DNA of 64,000 bases from contig OX421963.1 in assembly GCA_949128115.1 (NCBI GenBank), positions 34,269,979 to 34,333,978 of the forward strand, given 5' to 3'. Both the position numbers and the translations under genes were made by a program. Each line of letters starts with the position of its first letter. The stretch's first letter is position 1. Below the pieces are notes generated by a model, which saw nothing but the letters and a program-made list of their open reading frames with translations, was not told where the DNA came from and did no database searches. This stretch comes from Anaspis maculata (Eukaryota > Arthropoda > Insecta > Coleoptera > Scraptiidae). Shown one piece after another: positions 11,997-21,525 of this stretch.

Positions 11997-12083
11997 ATGT
12001 ATGAAGATTCCATTCCACAAGAAGTTTTGAACGAAGCCTTCCAAGCGAAGAAAAATCTGCAGCCGAAGTCGCTTGGTTTATGA
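11997..12083 (+). pseudogene. 28-codon fragment resembling a mobile-element protein start
   Basis: The frame reads MYEDSIPQEVLNEAFQAKKN and ends eight residues later. The pattern E-x-I-P-x-x-V-L-x-E-A-x-x-A-K-K-N-L resembles the N-terminal start of tyrosine-recombinase-like, Crypton-related proteins seen in animal genomes. That is a recollection of pattern, not a search result. The frame stops at a TGA with no continuation visible in other frames, so if the resemblance is real this is a short relic. Confidence 0.2.
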
Positions 12084-12652
12084 ATCGAAGAAATCGCTAA
12101 TATTGATTGACAAGGGAACAAACAACTAAATCCATGGTGGAGGCTCCAGATGGTACTTACCCTATACATAGGTACATAACTACCTTCTAATCAAGATACA
12201 TAAGTAGATCCGCAGTTTGAAATAATTTATAAGTACGGTTGAAATTATTGTAAACCCCATTTTTTAGTGAGAACCTAATTAATTATCTTTTTTTTTAGGT
12301 TGCTGTATTATTTGGACTTTGTGGGGCGTTCAGGTGAAAGTACCCTATCATATGGCGAAGAGATCACCATAAGAGATTCAGAAGAACGTTGGTCCGTGGT
12401 GCACACCTACGATGCTTTTCGCAATGCCAAAGTTATTACAATAATATTAAAGATATTTGCCACAATTGAAAAACATAGAAACAAACTTTTATTGCAGGTA
12501 CGAGATTGAAGATGAATACAAATACCTAGAATACATAATGTAGAACATCAATAAATAACTATGTAATAACTAAGCTTTCGTACGTCGCTTGTTTTGCCGT
12601 CTCTTCCAGCTCGGGTGGAGTAAAGGAATCTTCTGAATCGGAACAGCAAGAT

Positions 12653-12697
12653 GAGCAAGGAGCAAGGAGCAAGGAGCAAGGAGCAAGGAGCAAGGAG
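12653..12697 (+). repeat. 7-bp tandem repeat just upstream of ORF1
   Basis: Six tandem copies of the heptamer GAGCAAG/GCAAGGA run to within 7 bases of the ORF1 ATG. They belong to the presumed LINE 5' leader. Variable-number 5' repeats are known in several LINE families, and this array may be one. Confidence 0.85.
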
Positions 12698-12703
12698 AGC
12701 AAG

Positions 12704-13645
12704 ATGGCGCCGCGATGTACGGAATGTAAACAATGTGTCTCCGAAAGTGAGCGGTTTATCAAGTGCAATAAATGTGAGATCTATTGCCTGCATCATGGTT
12801 GTGGAAAGTACACCCCATCGGAATTGAAATTCTTGGCAGAAAACCACATAAACGTTAAGTGGTTTTGTGATACGTGCTGCAAGAGTGTAAGCAGCGGCCC
12901 GACAATGGAAGAAGTTCTGTCCGTCTTGAAGAGAATGGAAAAGGGGATGGAGAGTCTTGTCAATCGACAGGATGACCGTGAACGGAAACATGAAGAACAA
13001 AGTGAAAAGCTGGAAATTCTAACTGAAAAGGTGAACAGCGTAATCTCCTCAAATTCAGCAGGGAAAGAAACCTATGCTGTGAAAACCAGGTCTGCTTTGT
13101 CCAAAAAGCAGCCAGCAGATGTCGGTGCGGTGGCCGCGAAAAGCAGTGCTGTGGGCGCAAAACAAGCACCCAAGCAAAAAACTGCTCCAAAACAAAAGGA
13201 ATCAAAAACAAACACAATAACTGAAGACGTCAACAATATTAAATCCGATGTTACAATGGTTAATTCCAATGGTGAGAATCCTTCTTTAGTGCAAGACCGG
13301 CCTGATGACGATTTCCGAGTTGTGGAAAAGAAGAAAAGAACAGTGAACGGGACGAAAAAAGACACTATTTTGACGGGCGTTGAAAAACGCAAATGGTTTT
13401 TCATATCAAGACTACATCCCGACACAAGCGAAAATGATGTGATAGATTACCTGAAAAGGAACGGGTCCGAAGTGAGCGAGTGCAAAAAACTAGAAATTAG
13501 GTCCAAAACAATAGCCGCGTTCAAAATAGCTGTATCAGAATCACGTGCAAAGGATCTGTTTAATGAAAGTGTATGGCCGATCAACACAATAGTGAGGGAA
13601 TACAAGGATTTTCATCGGCATCAGCTGGCGGATGTGAGGACATAG
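12704..13645 (+). CDS. LINE ORF1: PHD-like zinc-finger nucleic-acid-binding protein
   Basis: The product has 313 residues. The N-terminus carries a PHD/RING-like zinc-binding pattern: Cys5, Cys8, Cys21, Cys24, His30 or His31, Cys33, Cys55 and Cys58, with Trp53 before the last Cys pair as in PHD fingers. Residues about 62-110 are rich in heptad-like Leu/Met/Glu and probably form a coiled coil. A Lys/Ala/Thr-rich linker follows (about 125-200). The C-terminal part (about 225-313), beginning KRKWFFISRLHPDTSENDV, looks like the small RRM-like domain found in similar ORF1 proteins. ORF1 proteins of this group bind the element RNA and act as chaperones in the RNP. The first ATG fits because the zinc finger starts at residue 5. 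It overlaps ORF2 by 73 nt in another frame. Confidence 0.85.
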   Translation: MAPRCTECKQCVSESERFIKCNKCEIYCLHHGCGKYTPSELKFLAENHINVKWFCDTCCKSVSSGPTMEEVLSVLKRMEKGMESLVNRQDDRERKHEEQSEKLEILTEKVNSVISSNSAGKETYAVKTRSALSKKQPADVGAVAAKSSAVGAKQAPKQKTAPKQKESKTNTITEDVNNIKSDVTMVNSNGENPSLVQDRPDDDFRVVEKKKRTVNGTKKDTILTGVEKRKWFFISRLHPDTSENDVIDYLKRNGSEVSECKKLEIRSKTIAAFKIAVSESRAKDLFNESVWPINTIVREYKDFHRHQLADVRT

Positions 13646-16539
13646 TGGAGCCATTAGGATCTCGATGTGACAGCGTCCCTATACGAAATTCGAAAACAAT
13701 TATTAAAGTATTCAGTATGAACATTAGAAGCATAAGGCACAAGGTCGGGGCTTTGTTGGTGCTGCTGCAGGACTGCGCTTGGCCTGAGGTGGTGTGTCTT
13801 CAGGAGACGTGGCTGTCCGCGGATGAGGCCGAGGTGCTGGTTGTTGAGGGATACCGTGTGGCAAGCTACTATTGCCGTGATGGTAGAGGCGGCGGAGTTC
13901 TGATTCTTGTCAGGAATGATGTTTCTTTTGAGAAGAAGGAGTTTCCCGCGGTGTCATCAGTTGATGGTGTATTTGAATTTGTGTCGATTAACATAAAGGT
14001 TGATAAAATGAGCGCTAATGTTTGTACTATTTACAGATCCCCTGGGAGAGTTGATGATGGGTTTCTGGACGGCTTGGAGCGGCTCCTGGGTGGAGTGGTA
14101 AATCTGGGAAGTAGTTCAAAGTTTCTGTGCGGCGATTTTAATGCCGACTTCACGGGGGGGTCTGGAGCGGCGGTTCTCGACCTGATGGAGTCGTTTGGGT
14201 TTAAGCAATGCATTTTTGAATACTCGCGTGAACAGGGGGGTAGTCAGTCGCTGATCGACAACATTTTCTCCTCAGTACCGCGCGAGGATAGCTTGAGAGC
14301 AGAGTCACTTTCAAATCAGCTTTCAGATCACAGGGCGCAGATTGTCAGCATGCACTTGAGTGGGGCTAAGGTCAACTCGGGGGATGTGTGGATGTATAAG
14401 AGATCGTTTTCTGAATTCAACATAAGCTTGTTCAAAACTATGATGAGTGAGGAAGAGTGGGCGGAGGTATATCTGAGGGACGTTCTCGATGATGCGTTCA
14501 ATGCTTTCTTTGAAATCTTCTCCCGGTGCTTTGAACGGGCCTTCCCACTGAGATATGTCAAACTGAAGAGACGCGAGATAGACAGATGCCCCTGGATCAC
14601 TGATAAGTTAAGAGAGGAGGGCAGACTGGTCAGGGAGATGCACAAGGGTCGAGCTAATTGTGACGATCCGGATTTCGGTCTCTTGTATAACAAATTGAAA
14701 AAAGCTCACGAACTGAATATACAGAAATCAAGGCAAATTTATTATGGAAATCAAATAGCGGGTTCTGACGACAAAACTAAAACAGCTTGGAAAGTAATAA
14801 AAACTAATGCAGGAAAAAAATCTACGGCCGACCTTCCATCTTCGTTCAGGTTAGGTGAGGGGAAGGAGGAAAGGGATGGCCACCATGTAGCGGACATGTT
14901 TAATGATTATTTTGTTGACAGTGTGAAGGACCTAATCGGGGGACTGACCGTCAATAAGTCTTGTGACATCAAACAGAATCCATCTTCCATGTTCTTGTTT
15001 GAAAGCTCCAGTGAGGAAATTTTTGATATAATCAGTAAGCTAGCGAATAAAAAGTCAGCAGGTGTGGATGATGTCCCATGCTTTATCATGAAGCGTGTGG
15101 CTCGAGAGTTATCTTCACCTCTGTCTCACCTAATCAACAGAACTTTTGAAGTCGGAAGGTTTCCAGCTCAGTTAAAAAAAGCGATAATTGTGCCGATTTT
15201 GAAAAAGGGAGACCCGAGTGACGTCAGTAACTATCGGCCTGTAGCGTTGTTACCGGCGATATCGAAGGTATTCGAGAAAGCCTTCAGCACCCGCTTGCTA
15301 TCGTTTCTTCATGACAATAAATTGCTGTCGTCACAGCAGTACGGGTTCTTGAAGGGGAGGTGTACTCAGGACGCGATCTTGGCTATTTGCGAGAAGGTAC
15401 TGGATAGTTTCAATAAGAGATATAAGTCAGTGGGAGTGTTTTTCGACTTGTCGCGGGCCTTCGACTCTGTCAACCATGCTTTGTTGCTCGATAAGCTTTA
15501 TTCGTATGGGGTAAGGGGGTCACCTTGGCGGTGGCTGAGATCCTACTTGTCGGAACGAAGTCAGGTGGTGCGAATTATGCGGGAGGATGGCAAGTATTTG
15601 TCGGGGGCGAGAAGTGTAGCGACTGGTGTCCCCCAGGGAAGTATTCTGGGTCCTCTTCTTTTTGTAGTTTTTGTGAACGATCTGATCACTGATGAGTCAA
15701 TTACGCTCTTTGCCGATGACTCATCCATGGTTGTACGCGGTGAAAATAACGACGCTGTGGCGTTTAATGCAACTACAAGTGCAAACAGGATTTTATCCTG
15801 GTTTGCGGACAACGGTGTAATTGCCAATTCCGGCAAAACTGAGATGATAGCCTTCACGCCGTTGGGCGGCCGCTCAGACTGTAGCTTATTAGTGAGACTG
15901 GGAGCAAAGAGCGTCAAGCAAAGTCAAAAGGTAAGGTTCTTTGGAGTAGAATTGGACTCCGGTCTTTCCTGGGTGGAGCACACGGGGAGGGTGGCCAGGA
16001 GTCTCGGGGTTATGTGTTTCATGGTAATTCAGTTGAGGGGTGTAATTTCTCTCGGTCATTTGAGGATGTTTTACTGTTCCTCCGTTCATTCTCTGCTGAC
16101 ATATGGCATATTGTGCTGGGGAGGTTCTTCTGGTGTCCGGAGAGTTTTTGTTGCCCAGAAAAGAATAATCAGGTGCATGCTGTCACTTCCTTGTAGAACT
16201 TCATGTAGGCCATATTTTGTGGAGTATGGCATCCTCAATGTATATTGTTGTTACATTCTCGAATGTGTCTGTTTTGTAAGGAGAAATGTTGGACGCTTCC
16301 AGCGACAGGGTGAGGTGAGCCGCTATCGGACGAGAAATGCTGATAAGCTGGTAATTCCCAGGTTTGCCTTGACGCAGGTCGCGAGGGGGCCCATTGTCAG
16401 CTCTCTCAGGCTTTATAATCATCTCCCTCAGGAATATAAAAGCATGGTCGCGTATAAAACCTTCAGAAGAGCCGTAAAGACCATGTTGATTGAAGAATGT
16501 TTTTATTCTGTCAATGAATTTTTGAATTTTGTATTTTGA
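13573..16539 (+). CDS. LINE ORF2: endonuclease-reverse transcriptase
   Basis: The product has up to 988 residues and the frame is uninterrupted. An APE-like endonuclease lies at about residues 45-255: the Asn motif MNIRSIRH (from Met49), catalytic Glu78 in CLQETWL, GGGVLI, CGDFN (Asp188, Asn190) and SDH (Asp252, His253). The reverse transcriptase follows at about 480-760, with NYRPVALLP, YGFLKG, motif A FFDLSRAFDSVNH (Asp625), TGVPQGSILGPLLF and motif C FADD (Asp715, Asp716). The C-terminal region has the usual SLLTYGILCWGG block and a Cys-rich part. It nicks target DNA and primes cDNA synthesis there. The ATG at 13573 lies inside ORF1 in a different frame. Met49 (13717), just before the endonuclease, is an alternative start. 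Translation by re-initiation or frameshifting after ORF1 is possible. All catalytic residues I can locate are present. Confidence 0.93.
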   Translation: MADQHNSEGIQGFSSASAGGCEDIVEPLGSRCDSVPIRNSKTIIKVFSMNIRSIRHKVGALLVLLQDCAWPEVVCLQETWLSADEAEVLVVEGYRVASYYCRDGRGGGVLILVRNDVSFEKKEFPAVSSVDGVFEFVSINIKVDKMSANVCTIYRSPGRVDDGFLDGLERLLGGVVNLGSSSKFLCGDFNADFTGGSGAAVLDLMESFGFKQCIFEYSREQGGSQSLIDNIFSSVPREDSLRAESLSNQLSDHRAQIVSMHLSGAKVNSGDVWMYKRSFSEFNISLFKTMMSEEEWAEVYLRDVLDDAFNAFFEIFSRCFERAFPLRYVKLKRREIDRCPWITDKLREEGRLVREMHKGRANCDDPDFGLLYNKLKKAHELNIQKSRQIYYGNQIAGSDDKTKTAWKVIKTNAGKKSTADLPSSFRLGEGKEERDGHHVADMFNDYFVDSVKDLIGGLTVNKSCDIKQNPSSMFLFESSSEEIFDIISKLANKKSAGVDDVPCFIMKRVARELSSPLSHLINRTFEVGRFPAQLKKAIIVPILKKGDPSDVSNYRPVALLPAISKVFEKAFSTRLLSFLHDNKLLSSQQYGFLKGRCTQDAILAICEKVLDSFNKRYKSVGVFFDLSRAFDSVNHALLLDKLYSYGVRGSPWRWLRSYLSERSQVVRIMREDGKYLSGARSVATGVPQGSILGPLLFVVFVNDLITDESITLFADDSSMVVRGENNDAVAFNATTSANRILSWFADNGVIANSGKTEMIAFTPLGGRSDCSLLVRLGAKSVKQSQKVRFFGVELDSGLSWVEHTGRVARSLGVMCFMVIQLRGVISLGHLRMFYCSSVHSLLTYGILCWGGSSGVRRVFVAQKRIIRCMLSLPCRTSCRPYFVEYGILNVYCCYILECVCFVRRNVGRFQRQGEVSRYRTRNADKLVIPRFALTQVARGPIVSSLRLYNHLPQEYKSMVAYKTFRRAVKTMLIEECFYSVNEFLNFVF

Positions 16540-16713
16540 CTCCATCTTGTGCAATGACTTCACTTTTTTTGAAGTACATGTGAATTTATTATTCGTTGTT
16601 TGTTGTAGTGTTCTACTTGTACATACTTGAGTGTTACAAAGTGTGTCTTATTGTACTCATGTATTTTGTTAAAAATGACTTAGCGATATACCTTGTAAGG
16701 TCTTCTTGCGCTG

Positions 16714-16719
16714 AATAAA
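16714..16719 (+). terminator. Polyadenylation signal of the LINE
   Basis: AATAAA lies 175 bases after the ORF2 stop and directly before the (ATTGT)n tail, where a LINE transcript 3' end is expected. Confidence 0.7.
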
Positions 16720-16720
16720 G

Positions 16721-16742
16721 ATTGTATTGTATTGTATTGTAT
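16721..16742 (+). repeat. (ATTGT)n 3' tail of the LINE
   Basis: Four and a half copies of the pentamer ATTGT end the element. CR1 and L2-type elements end in short microsatellites rather than poly-A, so this supports the family assignment and fixes the 3' boundary. Confidence 0.8.
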
Positions 16743-17013
16743 AACAATCTATTGCTATAGCCGATCACTTTCGTTATTAAAAGCCGAACTTTCCCACGTA
16801 CAACAACCACAACGAAACTCAGAAGCTAGATGTCAGTTTGAAAAATTATTTATTTCAAACTGACATGCCGGCACTCTATCCCGTCAAATATTATTATAGC
16901 CCGCTTTCAAAAAGCGGGACTAAAATTCTACTTTAGTCCCGCAAAAGTGGGAGCAAAGTTGTTGTTATCGTTACGGTATTGCGAAAAAAAATTAATAGTC
17001 ATGATGATTGTAT
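16743..17013. other. Short hairpins, no gene
   Basis: This spacer holds two small inverted repeats. 'gtcagtttgaa' pairs with 'ttcaaactgac' (16832-16863). 'cccgctttcaaaaagcggg' (about 16900-16918) is followed by 'actaaaattctactttagtcccgc'. The second resembles the hairpin at 11671-11789. Confidence 0.5.
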
Positions 17014-18208
17014 AGGCCAGGCGGTATGTCGGTAAAATCACTACAATCTGGAAAAAACTCCGACCAAAGCTTTTATGGTGTCAAACTCTTCGTAAGGTCA
17101 GTAGTTATCTACCACTGAGTTTCCGCCCAAAAACGAGTTGTGCTGATTCCTCCACATCTGCGCGAAGGTAAAGGATGCCTCAAAAGTGCAAAAAGACCTG
17201 TTAAACCTTCGTACTTTTTCATTATATTTGCCTAAATGCAAACGTACAACTCTTACGCAAACATTGGAAGCATCTGTCATCATCTCTATGCCAGTCTTAC
17301 TGTTGAAAAAAAAAATTTCTTTGTGCGGGTCAGATAAATTACATTTAATCGTTTTTCCACACAAGAAAACGATGGAGCAACATGTATTTTGTATGTTTCT
17401 AATAACTCGTATCCATTGAACCCATTTATGGCATTCAAATTTCAATAACAGCAGTTTTGAAGATGTTGTCAGCAAAAAACTGAATAATTTTTACCTGCCT
17501 GTTCAGCAGCAATTTTTTCAATTTTACCAAACACCGTTTGCGAAAATTTCATACGGAATGAAAAGCTCAAACTCTTCTCGAACGATATCGTGCCTGGCTT
17601 AACCGCGGCACGCACTTTAAAGTCTAAAAAACTGATTTCTTTTCGAGAAGTCCTGTTTCACCCGCGTGCGGCCGTGCCTACTTGACATAGACCGGGCTGA
17701 TTACACGAGCTTGTAAAGGTACTCTTTTCCAGCTTTAAAACGCGACCATTATTATTAAGACTTTGTACATTGATTTATGAAGAAATTATATATTATTTTA
17801 TCATTATTGGTCGTGTTTTAAAGCTGGAAGAGAGTACATTTCCAAGCTTGCGTAATCAGTCCGGTCTATGTCAAGTAGGCACGGCCGCACGCGGGTAAAA
17901 TGAAACCGCTCGAAAAGAAATCAGTTCCTACACTCTCAAAAAGCATGCCGCGGTTAAGCCAGATATAATATCATTAGAAAAGAGTTCCAGCTTGTCATTC
18001 CCTATAAAATTTTCGAGAACGGTGTTTGGTAAAATTGAAAACACTGCTGCTGAACAGATAGGTAAAAATTATTCACTTCTTAGCGGGCAACATCTTCAAA
18101 AATGCTGTTATTGAAATTTTAACGCCATGAATGGGTTCAGTGAGTACAAGTTATTAGAAAACATCCAAAATACATGTTGCTCCATCGTTTTCTAGTGTGA
18201 AAAAACAA

Positions 18209-18362
18209 TTTTACGTGTTTGTTGTGTTGATACATAAGATATAAAGACTTTTATATACGCTGTATATGGATTTTACAGTTTATGTACTTAATTTGACACT
18301 TGTCAAAATAACCTCAAAAACTACAGCATTTTCACAATTTGCACTGAAACAAACACGTAAAA
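18209..18362. mobile_element. ~154-bp MITE inserted in the foldback arm
   Basis: Terminal inverted repeats TTTTACGTGTTTGTT (18209) and AACAAACACGTAAAA (18348-18362) bound this piece. It is absent from the corresponding place in the 39432-40878 copy, so it is a later insertion. Part of it ('gtatatggattttacagttt...' and 'gacacttgtc') recurs in inverted orientation at about 62190-62275. Confidence 0.65.
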
Positions 18363-18374
18363 TGTTGTACAACA

Positions 18375-18500
18375 CTCGTGGCTTGTTACACAAGATATTT
18401 TCCGACACTCAGCCTCTTACAGAACTCGGGCTGCGCCCTCGTTCTGCAAATTTCGGCTTCGTGTCTGAAAACCACTTATGTAACAGCCAACTCGTATCGT
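18375..18500. repeat. Second small hairpin next to the MITE
   Basis: Inverted words 'tggcttgttacacaag' and 'cttatgtaacagcca' flank an inner hairpin made of 'cagaactcgggctgcgccctcgttctg'. This block is also absent from the second foldback copy, so it entered with or after the neighbouring MITE. Confidence 0.5.
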
Positions 18501-18832
18501 AAACTACTAAAATGTGATTTATCTGACCCGCACAAAGAAATCTTTTTTTTCAACAGTAAGATTGGCACAGAGATGATGACAAATGCTTCCAATGTTTGCG
18601 TTAAGGTTGTACGTTTGCATTGAGGCAAATAAAATGAAAGAATACGGGGGTTTAACAGGTCTTTTTGCACCTTCAAGACATCCTTTACCTTTGGGTAGAT
18701 GTGGAGGAATCAGCACAACTCGTTTTTGGGCGGAAACTCAGTGGTAGATACCTACTGACCTTCCGAAGAGTTTGACACCATAAAAGCTTTGGTCGGAATT
18801 TTTTCTATCCAGAATGACCTACCGCCTGGCCT

Positions 18833-19544
18833 AGTATTAGTAATTGGGAAAAAGGGTGCCCGCCATTGACGAGGCCATTGATTTCTTCTGCTTGAAACAC
18901 GGCAATTCTGTAACTCGTTATATCGTATACATACGAGAAACGATATGGTCAGTTGTAGTTTGGTTGTAGTCGAGGATGTCGTGTATATTTCCCACCACGT
19001 GGTCTCCGTCTGAACAATAGATAACCGAAAAGTTTGTAGTAGATACCACGCCGCCGCCGCTGTGAATTGGTGCCGGCATGGGGCATGCATGTAGCGACAA
19101 TTCTTATTTTCGATACCGACCTTTTGCCTTATACTCAAGATTTTTAGTCGCCACTGAGGTAGAAATCACTACTAGACTTATAAGTTTCTTTGCAATTCCA
19201 TTCTTTAAGTCGTACTACTTTTCTCTGCGGTGCCCTTCTCAGGCCCACGCGCAACATTGTTTTGTTGGTGAGTCAGAGAGTCAGTGTAGCGAAGCTACTT
19301 TTATTTTCCACTGTAGTGGCAATCAACAATACAACAACGAAACGATCTAGAAACTTCAACTGGTGTTCTTTCTTTGAACGCGTTGTTCCTTTTTTATTTT
19401 TTTTTGCAAAAAATTCTGGATAATCTGAAAATTTTATTCCAGAATATGATTATACACACCTTTCTGAGTGGTTTGCTTGTTTTTTTGTTTGGATTTACGT
19501 GTGACCGTTATCTATACAGTCACCGCCGCTAGCATTTAAAACAA
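18833..19544. other. No gene; contains a satellite-flank sequence
   Basis: No coding region is supported. A segment at about 19265-19310 ('gagagtcagtgtagcgaagc') is the inverted match of about 10828-10870, which lies just outside satellite array 1. The satellite arrays therefore share flanking DNA. Confidence 0.5.
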
Positions 19545-20788
19545 AATACCTGCATTCGCCACACTTCTCGAGCACTTTGAGATGCCATAGTTGGAATTCC
19601 AAAAGTTTATCATGGTGCCCCCAAATTGTCTTATTCTTTATCAGGAAGACAGCATTTTTGGAAAAAATGCCAGCATTCGCCAGCACTTCGCGAACACTTT
19701 TGGATGTCGTAGTTGAAATTTCAAAATTTTACAATGGTGGGGCCACCGTGTCACCGTGAAGTTGTTTCCGCCCACAAAATTGTCTTTTTCTTGATCGGGA
19801 AGCCAGCATTTTTTAAAAAATACCAGCATTCGCCAGCACTTCGCAAGCACTTCCGGATGCCGTAGTTAGAATTTCAAAATTCCATAATGGTGGGGCCACC
19901 GTGAAGTTGGCCCCGCCCACAAAAGTGATTTTCTCTTGATCAGGGAGCCAGCATTTTTGAAAAAAATACCAGCATTCGCCAGCATTTTGCGAGCACTTTC
20001 GGATGCCGTAGTTGGAATTTCAAAATTCCATAATGGTGGGGCCACCGTGGAGTTGGCCCCGCCCACAGAAGTGATTTTTTCTTGATCAGGAAGCTAGCAT
20101 TTTTTCAAAAAATACCAGCATTCGCCAGCACTTCGCGAACACTTTTGGATGTCGTAGTTGAAATTTCAAAATTTTACAATGGTGGGGTCACCGTGTCACC
20201 GTGAAGTTGTTTCCGCCCACAAAATTGTCTTTTTCTTGATCGGGAAGCCAGCATTTTTGAAAAAATACCAGCATTCGCCAGCACTTCGCAAGCACTTCCA
20301 GATGCCGTAGTTAGAATCTCAAAATTCCATAATGGTGGGGCCACCGTGAAGTTGGCCCCGCCCATAAAAGTGATTTTCTCTTGATTAGGGAGCCAGCATT
20401 TTTGAAAAAAATACCAGCATTCGCCAGCATTTTGCGAGCACTTTCGGATGCCGTAGTTGGAATTTCAAAATTCCATAATGGTGGGGCCACCGTGAAGTTG
20501 GCCCCGCCCACAGAAGTGATTTTTTCTTGATCAGGAAGCTAGCATTTTTTCAAAAAATACCAGCATTCGCCAGCACTTCGCGAGCACTTTCAGATGCCGT
20601 AGTTAGATTTTCAAAATTCCATAATGGTGGGGCCACCGTGAAGTTGGCCCCGCCCACAAAAGTGATTTTTTCTTGATCAGGGAGCCAGCATTTTTGAAAA
20701 AAATACCAGCATTCGTCAGCATTTCGCGAGCACTATCAGATGCCGTCGTTGAAATTTTAGAAATCCGACATGGTGGGGCCAACTTCAC
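19545..20788 (-). repeat. ~147-bp satellite, array 2, with trimeric higher-order structure
   Basis: Units are marked by 'ggtgggg(c/t)ca' at about 19737, 19889, 20035, 20181, 20334, 20480, 20626 and 20772. The spacings are 152, 146, 146, 153, 146, 146 and 146. The longer unit carries an extra 'tgtcaccg' and the variant 'aagttgtttccgcc', and it recurs every third unit (19737 and 20181). The next unit always has 'gattttctcttgat' and the third 'cacagaagtgattttttc'. Orientation is opposite to array 1. Confidence 0.92.
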
Positions 20789-20794
20789 GGACCC

Positions 20795-20895
20795 CCAAGA
20801 ATATACCAGGTCAAAAATATGCCACGCCAAAAATATACCAAGCCAAAAATATACCACGTCATAAAAATATATCACGCAAAAATATTCCATGCCAG
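20795..20895 (+). repeat. 15-16-bp minisatellite (ATACCA type), array 2
   Basis: About six units of the AAATATACCA type directly follow the last satellite unit. The joint 'cttcacggacccccaagaat' corresponds to the joint at 9998-10010. The satellite there is inverted relative to array 1, but this minisatellite is not. Confidence 0.85.
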
Positions 20896-21073
20896 TGCTG
20901 CAGTGCTCGAAGAACTGTTCCATAAACTATGGTCATTTGAGCAAAAGACGGCATCTAAAAAAATTACGACTGGGACAAATTCGGGCACGTGTGAATAATT
21001 TCATCTTTTGTTTTTTTTTTTGCTGAGTCCTATACTAGAATATACCTCAAAAATCCCTCTACAAAGTCCACTT

Positions 21074-21223
21074 TGATTCATGTCGATAGCTCTAGTCCGT
21101 CGGAAGTGACCGCGTTTAAGCCGGAGGCCGTTTTCTGAACTGTCGGTGGCCGGCGCACGGCCGATGTATCCTCCGGTCCAGCCGGTGTAGCTTCCGACTG
21201 ACTGGAGCTATCGACTTAAATCA
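21074..21223. repeat. 150-bp hairpin element
   Basis: The arm 'tgattcatgtcgatagctct' at 21074 pairs with the complement ending at 21223, continuing through 'gtcggaag' and 'cttccgac'. The loop is GC-rich ('ggccggcgcacggcc'). It lies between two oppositely oriented minisatellite arrays. Confidence 0.7.
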
Positions 21224-21525
21224 GCAAAATATTTATAGAGAGAATTTCAGGAAACATTGTCATATCTATATCGACCAGATAATTTGAATCTGAATTTGAG
21301 TTTGACGACTTCTCACAAAAGTTTCTGCGATCTTATTTGTCGAAGAAAATCCCGATGCGGTATCACCACATTTGGAAGGCCTTGACGGCCCTGGCGTTAT
21401 TCCAAGGCGCTTTCTTTTTAAATTTTACTAGGAATAGGTTTTTTGAATGAAGCCTGTACTGTATTCTGCCGCCCGGTGCATATGCCCCGGTTTGCTCCCT
21501 CCTAGATCCGGCGCTGAATTGATAT

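Larger units (their letters stand above)
12575..16742 (+). mobile_element. Near full-length LINE (CR1/jockey-like non-LTR retrotransposon)
   Basis: This is a two-ORF non-LTR retrotransposon of about 4.2 kb: ORF1 with a PHD-like zinc finger, then an overlapping ORF2 with an APE-type endonuclease and a reverse transcriptase. A polyadenylation signal (16714-16719) is followed by an (ATTGT)n tail. The PHD-type ORF1 and a short microsatellite tail instead of poly-A point to the CR1 group within the jockey superfamily, which is an inference. Neither ORF contains a stop or frameshift, so the copy looks young and possibly competent. The 5' edge is uncertain: the stretch after about 12575 looks like a 5' leader, but no target duplication could be identified. 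Confidence 0.85.
17014..18832. mobile_element. Large foldback element, AGGCCAGGCGG ends (copy 1)
   Basis: The element starts AGGCCAGGCGGTATGTCGG at 17014 and ends with TACCGCCTGGCCT at 18832. Two long arms meet near 17790. Paired landmarks are 'gaccggactgatta'-type words near 17690 and 17860, 'ctttaaaacgcgaccatta' near 17734 opposite 'gtcgtgttttaaagctgg' near 17810, and 'aagacctgttaaac' near 17200 opposite its complement near 18650. No coding frame. The right arm is longer because smaller elements were inserted near 18205-18510. A second copy, in the opposite orientation, is at 39432-40878. Confidence 0.85.

Noticed and set aside
11971..12169. Minus-strand 84-codon frame
   Set aside because: No recognisable text. 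The plus strand of the same segment carries a more protein-like short fragment.
12299..12496. Internal exon with a 'ttttttttag' acceptor and 'gcag/gtacga' donor
   Set aside because: The splice-like ends are attractive, but the open frame has no recognisable protein text and no compatible neighbours. Such signals arise easily in AT-rich DNA.
17098..17475. 125-codon minus-strand frame and similar frames at 39548-39857 and 40517-40866
   Set aside because: These lie in the inverted arms of the AGGCCAGGCGG foldback and recur in both arms and copies. They follow the repeat and contain stops in the other copies.
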